Positions 9,055 through 17,103 are shown, counted from the stretch's first letter. The stretch: DNA of 32,625 bases from Eubacteriales Family XIII. Incertae Sedis bacterium (GCA_031290135.1 JAITOE010000169.1:1-32625); one strand, 5' to 3'. Program-made: numbers and translations. The notes: generated by a model not told the origin, from the letters alone.

Positions 9055-10464
9055 CTAATCGTTCTCGTGCAGTTTGTTGTACTCAGGAATGGAGAGCGGG
9101 GTCCACGGGTCGTACAGGGCGAACGTTCCTTCGACTTGCGTTTCGGGGGCTGTCGGATAATATTGATCCACGTTTTCTTTCGTGATGGCCATCGTCGGCA
9201 TGAAAGAAGTCCCCGGCAGGTTGTTGTAATACACGTTTGCCTTTTCCGGCGTGTTGGCGCTTTCCGATACGCCGGGGCGGCCGCCCACCAGAAGATCATA
9301 GATGATATCGACCATTGTGGTGGCAGGCACAAAGGGGATGTTCGTGGACGTAGCCATAAGCTCGCCGGTTCTGATGTAATCCAGCGCGGCCCGCGCAGCG
9401 TTGCCGCAGGTCACGACGAAGATATCCTCACCGGGTTTTTTGCCCTGCTGCTTACATTCCTGTATGGCGCCGTAGCCCATGGAATCCATCTCCACGACGA
9501 TGATGTCCGTGTCGTTGTTGCTGGTCAGATGATCCGCAGTGGCCTGCTGCCCCTTTGCGACGTCAAGTCCTTCGCCGACTCCGAGCCAGGCAAGATCAAG
9601 CCCCTTGTCCGTCAGGTCGTACTTACGGGTGTTTTTGAAGGCGCTCCAAATATTATACGCCTCCAGAATGGCGTCGTATTTCGACGCATAGGGGTTGCCG
9701 TCGATTTCGGCTGCCTTGGAGAGATAACCCGCGATCCATCCGCAGGGGCGGCTGTTGGAGTCGGCGTCTTCAAGCTTGGCGATGACAAAACCGACTTTCA
9801 GCACTTCGCCTTTCTTGTAAAGCTGTGCGGCGGTGTACTCGCCGACCTGGAACCCGGCTTCGTTGGAGCCTGAGATGATGGACGTGATCAGCTGGTATTC
9901 AGGCCGTGCGGCCGTGGGACCGGTCACAACGATAGGGATGCCCTTGTCCGCGACTTCTTTGATAATTTGAGACTGCGCGTGAAGGTCAACGGCGTTCAGG
10001 ATGAGCGCGTCGATTTTCTGCGTGACAAAGTTTTCGATCTGCTCATTCTGTGTTTCAAGGCTGAGATCCGCGCTTTGCAGAATAATGGGATTCATGCCCA
10101 AGCGCGCCGCTTCGGCCTGCGCGGAGTCCCGAAGCCCCTCAAAGAATTCGCTGCCTAACTGGGACGCGGCCCATGCCACCTTCAGATCCTTTACATCCTT
10201 CGCGCCAGGCAGCGGAAGACCTTTCGGAATCGATTCGCGGGACGCGTATTCCTTTGGCTGGATGCCGGAAAGCGCAAGCGCGGACTCCGGGTTCTCCAGC
10301 AGCTTCATGATCTGGTCATAGGACGACAGGGTTTCATCCGTGTCGGCGGCAGAGTCGCTGCCCGTGGTATCGGCCGGCGGCGCGTCCGGGGTGGCGGTAC
10401 AGCCTACGAAAACGAGCGAGAAAACCAAAAACAGCGATAGGGCAAAAACAATCCTTCTTTTCAT
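9055..10464 (-). CDS. Sugar-type ABC transporter substrate-binding lipoprotein
   Basis: A 469-residue extracellular binding protein of the ribose/galactose periplasmic-binding fold (type I). It opens with a signal peptide (MKRRIVFALSLFLVFSLVFVG) ending in a lipobox before Cys22, so it should be anchored to the outer face of the membrane. A Thr/Ser/Asp/Pro-rich linker follows. The binding domain begins near residue 90 (DLKVAWAASQLGSEFFEGL) and contains IDALILNAVD and GIPIVVTGP, typical of this fold. It is longer than most ribose-binding homologues (~310-360 residues), with a long N-terminal extension and insertions. The start is ATG with GGAGGA upstream. It is last in the importer operon, 83 bp after the permease gene; that gap holds two short imperfect stems. 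The ligand is not identifiable; a sugar, polyol or sugar-like compound is the family expectation. Confidence 0.9.
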   Translation of the reverse strand: MKRRIVFALSLFLVFSLVFVGCTATPDAPPADTTGSDSAADTDETLSSYDQIMKLLENPESALALSGIQPKEYASRESIPKGLPLPGAKDVKDLKVAWAASQLGSEFFEGLRDSAQAEAARLGMNPIILQSADLSLETQNEQIENFVTQKIDALILNAVDLHAQSQIIKEVADKGIPIVVTGPTAARPEYQLITSIISGSNEAGFQVGEYTAAQLYKKGEVLKVGFVIAKLEDADSNSRPCGWIAGYLSKAAEIDGNPYASKYDAILEAYNIWSAFKNTRKYDLTDKGLDLAWLGVGEGLDVAKGQQATADHLTSNNDTDIIVVEMDSMGYGAIQECKQQGKKPGEDIFVVTCGNAARAALDYIRTGELMATSTNIPFVPATTMVDIIYDLLVGGRPGVSESANTPEKANVYYNNLPGTSFMPTMAITKENVDQYYPTAPETQVEGTFALYDPWTPLSIPEYNKLHEND

Positions 10465-10547
10465 TTCTTCCTCCTTTTTACTTTAGGCTCCGTGAAACGG
10501 AACCTTACCCTTATATTACGCTTCCCTCTTGATGGAAGGCGCATAAG

Positions 10548-11588
10548 CTATTCGGTTGCTTTGGAGCTGATGCTCTTCAGCAATACGGCCAAAATGATGA
10601 TGAGAGCCTTGACTACGAGCTGCGGGTATACGCCGAGGCTGACCAAGTTCATGATATTGCCGATGATGGCAAGCACAAATATGCCGACAACCGTCATAGG
10701 CACGTTGCCTTCGCCGCCCTTCAGGCTTGCGCCGCCGATGACGACAGCCGCGATGGACGTCATGTCATAGCTGACGGAGGTGGAAAGGGCTGTCGCGCTG
10801 CCGGTCCTCGCCGCGAGGATGATGCCGGCGACGCCGCAGAGCGCGCCGCAAATCGCATAAGCCCAATATTTATATTTTTTTGAATTGACGCCCGCAAGCT
10901 GGACGGCGGTCTCGTTGCTCCCCACTGCGGTGATGAGACGCCCGAACGCCGTGTAGTGCAGAACGAGGCCGATGACGACGATCAAAGCGAACATCACGTA
11001 GGCCGGATACGGAATATGGAACAGCGGATCGGCTCCGGTCGCGAAGCCGACGAGAACGGAAACGGCAGGAACCGCCTGATCCAGCAGGATGGTGTTCGCG
11101 TCCGTGATGATGAACGCGAGGCCCTTTCCGGCGTACATCATCGCCAGGGTTACGATGAAGGCCGGCATGTTCAGATACGCCACAAGCAAGCCGTTGACGG
11201 AGCCGAGGGCAAAGCCGAACACGACGGCCATGATCACGGAAACGAGCAGCCCCCAGGACTGGTTTTGCAGGCCCATGGGCTTGAGGCAGTAACACACGAT
11301 GATGCTGCTCACGGCGACCATCGAACTGACGGAAAGATCGATGCCTCCCGTAAGCATGACCAACAGCATGCCGAGTGCCACAAGCATGAACGCCGATTGC
11401 TGCCGCAGGATGTTGACCATATTTTCCGGAGACAGGAACACATCGGAGATGATGGTCGCGACAATGAACATGAGCACGAGCAGCACGATTGCGTTGTATT
11501 TAAACAACAAACGGACAAAACGGCGGCTCGTCTCCAGGTTCCCTTCTCTCATGGAACCTGACGGATCTGCGTTTGTTAACATCGGCAT
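10548..11588 (-). CDS. ABC transporter permease, RbsC/branched-chain type
   Basis: A membrane permease of ~346 residues in the ribose/xylose/AI-2 family, with about ten hydrophobic segments spread along the chain. The conserved ALGMLLVMLTGGIDLSVSS segment and the loop AGVNSKKYKYWAYAICG are characteristic. I take ATG at 11588 (MPMLTNADP) because a GGAGGAG sequence lies just upstream; an upstream in-frame start would add ten residues and put that ribosome binding site inside the gene. It is the middle gene of ATPase-permease-binding protein, 117 bp after the ATPase gene, and a copy of the dispersed repeat lies in that gap. It probably works as a homodimer with the double-domain ATPase next to it. 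Confidence 0.9.
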   Translation of the reverse strand: MPMLTNADPSGSMREGNLETSRRFVRLLFKYNAIVLLVLMFIVATIISDVFLSPENMVNILRQQSAFMLVALGMLLVMLTGGIDLSVSSMVAVSSIIVCYCLKPMGLQNQSWGLLVSVIMAVVFGFALGSVNGLLVAYLNMPAFIVTLAMMYAGKGLAFIITDANTILLDQAVPAVSVLVGFATGADPLFHIPYPAYVMFALIVVIGLVLHYTAFGRLITAVGSNETAVQLAGVNSKKYKYWAYAICGALCGVAGIILAARTGSATALSTSVSYDMTSIAAVVIGGASLKGGEGNVPMTVVGIFVLAIIGNIMNLVSLGVYPQLVVKALIIILAVLLKSISSKATE

Positions 11589-11651
11589 TTTCTCCTCCTT
11601 ATCAAAAATGCTTGCCATTTATGAATCTCAGATATAAACGGCGCCGCCGGT

Positions 11652-11693
11652 CGGGTCGCTGACGCTTGTGCGGGCGCTCCATTGAATAGTAAC
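11652..11693 (-). repeat. Dispersed repeat, copy C
   Basis: Bases 11652-11683 are identical over 32 nt to 25842-25873 (copy A). The next ten bases (11684-11693) are, on the minus strand, GTTACTATTC, the same terminal sequence that begins copy D at 15302. It sits between the ABC ATPase and permease genes, within the transcribed region. Confidence 0.8.
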
Positions 11694-11705
11694 GTCCTGT
11701 GGCTG

Positions 11706-13205
11706 TTATATCCCCATCGCATAGTGGATCAGGGTTTCCTCAGTCATGTCTGCCTTGTTCACCACGCCGACGCTTTTTCCTTCCCGGAAGACGACGGCCC
11801 TGTCGCACATGCCTATGATTTCAATCATCTCGGACGAAATCATGAGGATCGCGTAATTTTGATAAACCAGTTCGTTGACGAGTTTGAAAATCTCCATCTT
11901 TGCGCCGACGTCAACGCCGCGCGTCGGCTCGTCGAGAATCAGGATGGTGCTGTCGGACGCGAGAATTCTGGCGATCGCGACCTTTTGCTGGTTGCCGCCG
12001 GAAAGGCTGTTGACGTTGTGCTGGAGATTGTCGGTCTTGATGCCGACTTTTTCCTGCATGTCAAGGGCAAAAACAGTTTCCGCCTTTTGAAGCAGCCAGC
12101 CGAAGAAAGCCGAGATTTTCTTTATGCTGGATAAAGTGATGTTGTATTTGATGGGCATGCGAAGCAGCACGCCTTGGTTTTTCCTGTCTTCCGGCAGAAA
12201 GCCTATGCCCCGGTCGAACGCGTCCTTGGCGGACTTGAGCCGGATTTCCTTCCCGTACAGACTGACTTTTCCCCGCTCCATCTTGTCCACGCCGAGAATC
12301 GCCCGGATCGTCTCCGTCCGTCCCGCGCCAACCAAGCCGGACAATCCAAGAACCTCCCCCGCGCGAAGCTCGAAAGAAACATCTTGCACCATTCTGCCCG
12401 CGGACACGTTCTCCACTTTCAGGACCACGTCCCCGAACTTCGATTCCGTGCGCTGCGGAAAAAATGACGCCAGGTCACGGCCTATCATCATGGACACGAG
12501 CGATTTAGGCTGCATGTCGGCGGTGTTGACCGTATCGACATATTTGCCGTCCTTAAATACCGTGATACGGTCCGAGATGCGGAAAATCTCCTCTAAGCGG
12601 TGTGAAATGTAGATAATTGCCACGCCGCTTTTTTTCAAGTCAAGGATCAACGCAAAGAGCTTGTCCACTTCCTTGTTTGTCAGCACGGCCGTAGGTTCGT
12701 CCAATACGAGTATCTCCGCGTTCCGCGTCAACGCCTTGCAGATTTCAACCACCTGTTGGTAGGCGACAGAAAGCTCCCGGACGGGAGTCCTTGGGTCGAT
12801 ATCCCCAAAACCGACGGCTTCCAAAGCCTCTTTTGCGCGCCGGTGCAGCCGTATCCAGTTAATGCGTTTGATCTGGAATCCAAATTCGTCGATGAAGATA
12901 TTTTCCGCCACGGAAAGATGGGGGACGAGGGCGAATTCCTGATAGATCACGGAAACGCCGTTGTCGTTCCCGTCCTTTGTATTTTTGATATCGACCTTTT
13001 CGCCTTTTATGAAAATCTCGCCTGCGTCCGCCTGGTGCGCCCCTGATAAAACCTTGATCAACGTGGACTTCCCTGCCCCGTTCTCGCCCATAAGCGCATG
13101 GATCTCACCCGGCCTCACGGACAGCTGGACGTCCGTTAAAGCGTGAACGCCCTCAAAACTCTTATAGATGCCTTTCATTTCAACAGCATATTCAGGTTTT
13201 TCCAT
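11706..13205 (-). CDS. Sugar-type ABC transporter ATP-binding protein (two nucleotide-binding domains)
   Basis: A 499-residue cytoplasmic ATPase of the RbsA/XylG/MglA type, with two fused ABC domains. The first has Walker A GENGAGKST, signature region LSVAYQQ (the usual Gly is Ala) and Walker B ILVLDEPTA. The second has the degenerate P-loop GLVGAGRTE usual for this family, signature LSGGNQQ and Walker B ILILDEPTRGVD. I start at ATG 13205 (MEKPEYAVEMKGIYKSFEG), where homology to the family begins. A TTG at 13277 would overlap the E1 beta stop and add 24 unlike residues. The GGAGG upstream is rather far (about 14 bases), so translation may be coupled to E1 beta, whose stop lies ~70 bp away. 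Placement behind the dehydrogenase E1 genes suggests that the imported compound feeds that complex. Confidence 0.92.
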   Translation of the reverse strand: MEKPEYAVEMKGIYKSFEGVHALTDVQLSVRPGEIHALMGENGAGKSTLIKVLSGAHQADAGEIFIKGEKVDIKNTKDGNDNGVSVIYQEFALVPHLSVAENIFIDEFGFQIKRINWIRLHRRAKEALEAVGFGDIDPRTPVRELSVAYQQVVEICKALTRNAEILVLDEPTAVLTNKEVDKLFALILDLKKSGVAIIYISHRLEEIFRISDRITVFKDGKYVDTVNTADMQPKSLVSMMIGRDLASFFPQRTESKFGDVVLKVENVSAGRMVQDVSFELRAGEVLGLSGLVGAGRTETIRAILGVDKMERGKVSLYGKEIRLKSAKDAFDRGIGFLPEDRKNQGVLLRMPIKYNITLSSIKKISAFFGWLLQKAETVFALDMQEKVGIKTDNLQHNVNSLSGGNQQKVAIARILASDSTILILDEPTRGVDVGAKMEIFKLVNELVYQNYAILMISSEMIEIIGMCDRAVVFREGKSVGVVNKADMTEETLIHYAMGI

Positions 13206-13273
13206 TGTCGTCCGGGCGCCTCCTTCCTTGTGCGCGCCGCTTCCGCCGCGATTGCCACGGGGAACGCGTCGGA

Positions 13274-14248
13274 TCAATAAAACAGGGATTTGACTGCGCG
13301 GATGATCCGCTCTTCGTTGGGCTGGTAATGCTTTTCCAGGGCCCCGCTGAAAGGCACGGGCGTATAGGGCGCGCCGACCCTCTTGATAGGAGCGTCGAGA
13401 AAATCAAAACCCTTGTCCGCTATCATGGCGGCTATTTCGCCGCCGTAACCGCCCGTTTCCACGGCTTCGTGGGCGATGACGACCCGGCCGGTCTTTTCAA
13501 CGGACGCAAGGATGCCGTCTATATCCAGGGGGATCAGCGAACGCACGTCGATCACCTCGGCGTCGATGCCGTCTTTTTCCAGATCCGCCGCCGCCCTGAC
13601 GCATTTGTTCAAGGTATTGGCCCAGGAGAGTATGCTTACGTCTTTTCCCTCCTTTTTCAGTTCAATTTTCCCGAAAGGCACCGTGAACGCGCCTTCAGGC
13701 ACATCCCCGGTCATGGGGTTCAGCGCCTTGTGTTCCAGCACGATGACGGGATTGTTGTCCCGGATCGCCTGAGAAAGCAGGCCCTTCGCATCCCTTGGGT
13801 TCGAACTCGAAACCACCTTGAGGCCGGGAAGGTGGGTGAACAGGGCCTCCAGGCATTGTGAGTGCTGGGCCGCCGCCCCTATTTCGCCCCCGATGTTGGA
13901 CCGTATGGTAAGGGGCAGGCACATCTGTCCGCCGAGCATATAGGTCATTTTTGCGGCCTGGTTCATCACCTCGTCCATGCAGCAGCCCAGAAAATCGCAG
14001 AAGTCCAATGAAAGCACGGCTCTCAGGCCCATTGCCGAAGCACCTACGCCGAGGCTGACGATCTGTCCCTCGCTGATGGGCGTGTCCAGCACCCTTTCCC
14101 CGCCGAATTCTTCGTAAAGACCGCCGGTCTGGCCGAAAGAGCTGCCCATCAGAGCCACGTCCTCCCCCGCCACAAAGACCTTGGGATCCCGCAGCATTTC
14201 CTGTCTTTGCGCATCCCGTATCGCATTCACGTATGTCATGGTTGCCAT
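13274..14248 (-). CDS. 2-oxoacid/acetoin dehydrogenase E1 component, beta subunit
   Basis: A 324-residue E1 beta subunit of the pyruvate/acetoin dehydrogenase family. With E1 alpha it forms the thiamine-diphosphate heterotetramer that decarboxylates a 2-oxoacid, or cleaves an alpha-hydroxyketone such as acetoin, and passes the acyl group to the E2 lipoyl arm. Motifs: VFVAGEDVALMG near the N terminus, DTPISEGQIVSLGVGASAMGLR with the conserved Glu that contacts thiamine, GQMCLPLTIRSNIGG, and the C-terminal transketolase-like domain with VIDVRSLIPLD and EAVETGGYGGEI. The start is ATG with GGGTGG six bases upstream. It lies 60 bp after E1 alpha. Acetoin versus branched or pyruvate specificity cannot be settled by eye; the AcoR-type activator and sigma-54 promoters favour an acetoin-like role. 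Confidence 0.92.
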   Translation of the reverse strand: MATMTYVNAIRDAQRQEMLRDPKVFVAGEDVALMGSSFGQTGGLYEEFGGERVLDTPISEGQIVSLGVGASAMGLRAVLSLDFCDFLGCCMDEVMNQAAKMTYMLGGQMCLPLTIRSNIGGEIGAAAQHSQCLEALFTHLPGLKVVSSSNPRDAKGLLSQAIRDNNPVIVLEHKALNPMTGDVPEGAFTVPFGKIELKKEGKDVSILSWANTLNKCVRAAADLEKDGIDAEVIDVRSLIPLDIDGILASVEKTGRVVIAHEAVETGGYGGEIAAMIADKGFDFLDAPIKRVGAPYTPVPFSGALEKHYQPNEERIIRAVKSLFY

Positions 14249-14308
14249 GAAAAAACCACCCTTTCGTCGTTTGCCGCTTCGCCGAATCGATATAAAACGG
14301 GCAAGCCC

Positions 14309-15286
14309 TTACGCTTCGTCCGGCATGTACACAAAATCATACATGGATTCAGGGGAAGGGTCCGGGCTGCTTTCCGCAAAGGCCACGGAGGCCGATATCA
14401 CGTCGCGGACCTTGTTTTTCAAGCCGTCCAGCTCTTCGGCATTTGCGACTTTCTCTTTCAGAAGACGCGCTTCGAATCTCGGTATCGGATCCCGCTCTTC
14501 CGACAGCCAGAGCTTCTGTTCGGCGGGGTCCTTGTATGCGGCCGGATCGCCTATGTAATGCCCGTGATGCCGCCATGTGACACATTCGATGAGGCTTTGC
14601 CCTTTCCCGGACTTCGCCCGTTTGACCGCTTCATGGGTCGCTTCCTTTACGGCGACCGGATCGTTCCCGTCCACGGTGACGCCCGCGATGCCGTAGGCGG
14701 AAGCCCGGTCGGATATCCTTTTGAGCTTCATCGCACGGCCCTGCGGCGTGGACATGCCAAAGTGGTTGTTTTCACATATGAATATCGTCGGCAGGTTCCA
14801 GACGGACGCGAGATTCAACGCCTCGTGGAAAGTGCCCCGGTTGCTTGCCCCGTCGCCGAAGAACGCGACCGCCACGGCGTCCTTTTTCAGGTAGCGCAGC
14901 GCGAACGCGACGCCGTTCGTGATCGGGATGCTCGCCCCGACGATGCCGTTTGCGCCTATGATGCCCATGCCGATGTCCGCTATATGCATGGAACCGCTCT
15001 TTCCCTGGCTGTATCCCGTCGCCTTTCCGTATAATTCGGCCATCATCTTATGGATGTCGCCGCCTTTTGCGATGATGTGCCCATGGCCCCTGTGGGTGCT
15101 GCAGATGCAGTCTTCCTTTGTGAGCTCGCTGCATACCCCCGCCGCGATCGCTTCTTCTCCGGAATACAGGTGCAGGAAACCGCCGAGCTTGCCGCCCAGC
15201 ATCAGCTCCCTTGCCGTTTCCTCAAAGAACCGTATCCGCAGCATCGTTTCGTAAAGCGACAGATACGCGTCTTTTGTAAGTTTCAT
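14309..15286 (-). CDS. 2-oxoacid/acetoin dehydrogenase E1 component, alpha subunit
   Basis: A 325-residue E1 alpha subunit. The thiamine-diphosphate motif starts at GDGASNRGTFHEALNLAS and ends with the expected ENN. Upstream are YSGEEAIAAG, STHRGHGHIIAKG and SGSMHI; downstream is RHHGHYIGDP, the conserved active-site loop. I use ATG at 15286 (MKLTKDAYLSLYE) because GGAGG lies five bases upstream and homology starts there; the open frame continues upstream through repeat copy D but reads as non-homologous sequence. It is third in the operon after the SDR and VOC genes, with E1 beta next. Fine specificity is not determined. Confidence 0.92.
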   Translation of the reverse strand: MKLTKDAYLSLYETMLRIRFFEETARELMLGGKLGGFLHLYSGEEAIAAGVCSELTKEDCICSTHRGHGHIIAKGGDIHKMMAELYGKATGYSQGKSGSMHIADIGMGIIGANGIVGASIPITNGVAFALRYLKKDAVAVAFFGDGASNRGTFHEALNLASVWNLPTIFICENNHFGMSTPQGRAMKLKRISDRASAYGIAGVTVDGNDPVAVKEATHEAVKRAKSGKGQSLIECVTWRHHGHYIGDPAAYKDPAEQKLWLSEERDPIPRFEARLLKEKVANAEELDGLKNKVRDVISASVAFAESSPDPSPESMYDFVYMPDEA

Positions 15287-15301
15287 AAATGCCTCCGTTT
15301 T

Positions 15302-15335
15302 GTTACTATTCACAGTTGGTGTCCGTCTGGGGTGC
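15302..15335 (+). repeat. Dispersed repeat, copy D (short form)
   Basis: Starts with GTTACTATTC (as copy C on the other strand). It continues with a 27-nt block (15309-15335) matching 24 of 27 bases of 25953-25979, the right end of copy A. It looks like copy A with the middle ~170 bp missing. It lies between the VOC and E1 alpha genes. Confidence 0.7.
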
Positions 15336-15402
15336 GTCCCGCCGGTATGTCTCTCCGAATAGGCAATCCGGTATACCGAAAGGATGTCATCAGCGTGTGA
15401 AA

Positions 15403-15906
15403 TCATTTTTCGGGATACAGGAACGCCGGAGGCGGGCTTACAAAATCCGCCGGCGGATCGACCAACTCCGCGATGAAGCCGAGCTCCTTTGTCAAATCGA
15501 CGTAGGCGAACGCCATGCCCCCGCTGTCCATGCCGCCGAGCAGGGTGTCGACGCAGCCGCGTTCTGCCAGCCGCCCCTGGATGCCCTCATAGCCGTCTGC
15601 GGAACCTAGGCAGATGTGATGGATGCCCGGACCGTGTTTTTTCAGGAATTCAGCGTAGTCTCCGTTTTCGCTGAGCGGCTGGATCAGTTCGAGCTGTATG
15701 TTCAGGCTGTCGCATAGCCCAAGATACATCGCAAAACCTTCCGGCTGTCCGGCCACCACCATGTCCCTTGTGTTTTCAGGCGTAAAATGCAAGACTTTCC
15801 AGGGCCCGATGCCGTATTCGTCGTTATACCGTCTGATATAGGCGCGTATGTCATCGACGACGATGCTCACCTGCGCGATTTTGTCAAACAGAGGTTTCTG
15901 GCCCAT
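15403..15906 (-). CDS. VOC-family (glyoxalase/methylmalonyl-CoA epimerase-like) protein
   Basis: A 167-residue cytoplasmic protein of the vicinal oxygen chelate fold, made of two beta-alpha-beta-beta-beta modules. Likely metal ligands are Q12 (IAQVSIVVDD), E73 (QLELIQP), H97 (GIHHICLG) and E147 (GFIAELVD). The Gln in place of the usual first His is a variant of the epimerase/glyoxalase ligand set. The reaction is unknown; relatives epimerise acyl-CoAs, isomerise hemithioacetals or open rings. The start is ATG with AGGA eight bases upstream. It lies 18 bp after the SDR gene and 116 bp before E1 alpha. The gene order suggests that it acts on the SDR product or prepares the substrate of the E1 complex. 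Confidence 0.82.
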   Translation of the reverse strand: MGQKPLFDKIAQVSIVVDDIRAYIRRYNDEYGIGPWKVLHFTPENTRDMVVAGQPEGFAMYLGLCDSLNIQLELIQPLSENGDYAEFLKKHGPGIHHICLGSADGYEGIQGRLAERGCVDTLLGGMDSGGMAFAYVDLTKELGFIAELVDPPADFVSPPPAFLYPEK

Positions 15907-15924
15907 GACACACGTCCTTTTCGT

Positions 15925-16713
15925 TTACAGTATGGTAAAGCCGCCGTCTATGGCGACTGCCACGCCGTTGATGTATGCGGATTCGCCGGACGCAAGAAAG
16001 GCGACCAAGTCCGCGACCTCTTCGGGTTCGCCGTATCGCTTGAGCGGCGTGCTGCTTTTATTGTTTTCTATCATGACCCTTGCAGCTTCGCTGTCATTGG
16101 ACGAATGTGCGCTGACGACCCGCCTGTGGAGATCCGTCATCACAAATCCGGGGCAAACCGCGTTTGCCCGCACGCCCAAGGGACCGAATTCCGCGGCGGC
16201 GTTTTTGGTAAGTCCGATTACCGCGTGCTTGGAAGCCACATAGTCGCTGCTGCCCGGCAGGGCGACGAGGCCGCCGATGGACGCCGTATTCACGATGGCG
16301 CCGCCCCCGTGCGTCTTCATAAACGCGATGGCGTATTTCATTCCGAGAAAAACGCTGTCCATGTTAACGGCCATGGTTTTGCGGAACAGTTCAAAGGGCA
16401 TTTCATCAAGGGGGCTGGAAAATCCCTCTATTCCGGCGTTGTTAAACAGGATATCCAATGCGCCGCAGGCGCCAACCGTATCGCCTACAAAAGCTTTCAC
16501 GTCTTCTTCCTTTGAGACGTCCGCCGTAAACAGCGTGACATGGCAGCCGGGGCTGCACCGGGCAATCGCGTTTTTCGTGTCCGCCAGGCCCGCCGCGTCC
16601 AGATCAACCAAGGACAGGTTTGCCGCGCCCTCGGCTGAAAATTTCAATGCCGCCGCGCGTCCGAAGCCTGCGGCGCCGCCTGTGATGATGGCAGTTTTGC
16701 CCTTCAGTTTCAA
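15925..16713 (-). CDS. Short-chain dehydrogenase/reductase (first gene of the E1 operon)
   Basis: A 262-residue classical SDR with the cofactor motif TGGAAGFG (11-18), an Asp at the end of the second strand (SLVDLD) favouring NAD, the NNAG motif, catalytic Ser plus YVASK, and the C-terminal INGVAVAIDGG typical of sugar, polyol or hydroxy-acid dehydrogenases. The start codon is TTG, supported by GAGGTGG four bases upstream; no ATG fits. It is first in the seven-gene operon and is probably transcribed from the sigma-54 promoter near 16.95 kb, which gives a leader of about 220 bases. A perfect hairpin (16728-16755) ends three bases before its ribosome binding site, so translation could be modulated. 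Confidence 0.9.
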   Translation of the reverse strand: MKLKGKTAIITGGAAGFGRAAALKFSAEGAANLSLVDLDAAGLADTKNAIARCSPGCHVTLFTADVSKEEDVKAFVGDTVGACGALDILFNNAGIEGFSSPLDEMPFELFRKTMAVNMDSVFLGMKYAIAFMKTHGGGAIVNTASIGGLVALPGSSDYVASKHAVIGLTKNAAAEFGPLGVRANAVCPGFVMTDLHRRVVSAHSSNDSEAARVMIENNKSSTPLKRYGEPEEVADLVAFLASGESAYINGVAVAIDGGFTIL

Positions 16714-16727
16714 GATACCACCTCGTT

Positions 16728-16755
16728 TTCAATTTTGGTTTCGTCCAAAATTGAA
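16728..16755. repeat. Perfect inverted repeat in the SDR leader
   Basis: TTCAATTTTGG (16728-16738), six-base loop, CCAAAATTGAA (16745-16755). The 11-bp stem has no mismatch. In the minus-strand transcript it would fold just upstream of the SDR ribosome binding site. No T-run follows on either strand, so it is not a standard terminator. Confidence 0.85.
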
Positions 16756-16900
16756 GCGCGCAAGCGCACGTAAATTGTTGGACGGACGGTTTGAAGACGA
16801 ACTCACAGCCCTCAAACCGTAGGCGGCGCAAGTGGATTGCAACCCCATGGCGGCTTAGTAAATCAGTACACCCATGCCTAAAGGCAGGGGAATGCGTGCC
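16745..16900 (+). mobile_element. Possible decayed 3' end of an IS200/IS605-like element (tnpB tail plus right end)
   Basis: On the plus strand the frame from 16745 to the stop at 16820-16822 reads PKLKRASARKLLDGRFEDEL then TALKP. It is followed by ~75 non-coding bases that end in the stem TGCC-TAAA-GGCA flanked by CC and GG (about 16871-16890). An inverted repeat ACGGTTTGA/TCAAACCGT (16788-16796 and 16812-16820) overlaps the end of the frame. A protein tail followed by structured right-end DNA with such a hairpin is how tnpB genes and their guide RNAs end. No catalytic or zinc-finger part of TnpB is present, so this is recognition by resemblance only. Confidence 0.3.
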
Positions 16901-16942
16901 GTCCGTTCATGATTGATCCGATAGCAAGATGACAATAATTAC

Positions 16943-16958
16943 AGCAAATAACATGCCA
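16943..16958 (-). promoter_or_regulatory. Sigma-54 promoter of the SDR-VOC-E1-ABC operon
   Basis: Read on the minus strand: TGGCATGTTATTTGCT. It fits the consensus TGGCAYG-N4-TTGCW at every defined position, with GG and GC exactly 12 bases apart. Transcription would start near 16931, giving a leader of ~220 bases before the SDR TTG start. Confidence 0.75.
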
Positions 16959-17032
16959 GAAAAGCCCAGTGGGCAAAAATGGCATATGATTCGCTTATGC
17001 AGCCACAGATCCTTCAGGACAGCCCGTGAAAG

Positions 17033-17083
17033 GTGTAGCGAAAAGTGTCGCGCCCGCAACGCTTGTGCAGCGAAGTGTTGCGC
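17033..17083. promoter_or_regulatory. Enhancer-like repeats, candidate binding sites of the sigma-54 activator
   Basis: Two direct repeats: GTGTAGCGAAAAGTGTCGCGC (split as GTGTAGCG at 17033-17040 and its continuation to 17053) and GTGCAGCGAAGTGTTGCGC (17065-17083), the second two bases shorter. A dyad is also present: CGCAACGCTT (17055-17064) and AAGTGTTGCG (17073-17082) around an 8-base centre, with one mismatch. The block lies ~75 bp from the minus-strand promoter and ~150 bp from the plus-strand one, suitable distances for an activator that works by looping. Confidence 0.5.
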
Positions 17084-17103
17084 GGAATATGGGCGGTTTT
17101 TAT

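Noticed and set aside
10465-10547. Terminator between the ABC permease and binding-protein genes
   Set aside because: Two short imperfect stems exist (near 10486-10504 and 10519-10538) but neither is followed by a T-run on the minus strand. They may at most affect mRNA stability.
13205-13277. TTG start of the ABC ATPase at 13277
   Set aside because: It adds 24 residues rich in Arg/Gly with no similarity and overlaps the E1 beta stop. ATG 13205 begins exactly where family homology begins.
15286-15406. N-terminal extension of E1 alpha through repeat copy D
   Set aside because: The extension is translated repeat DNA; ATG 15286 has an ideal ribosome binding site.
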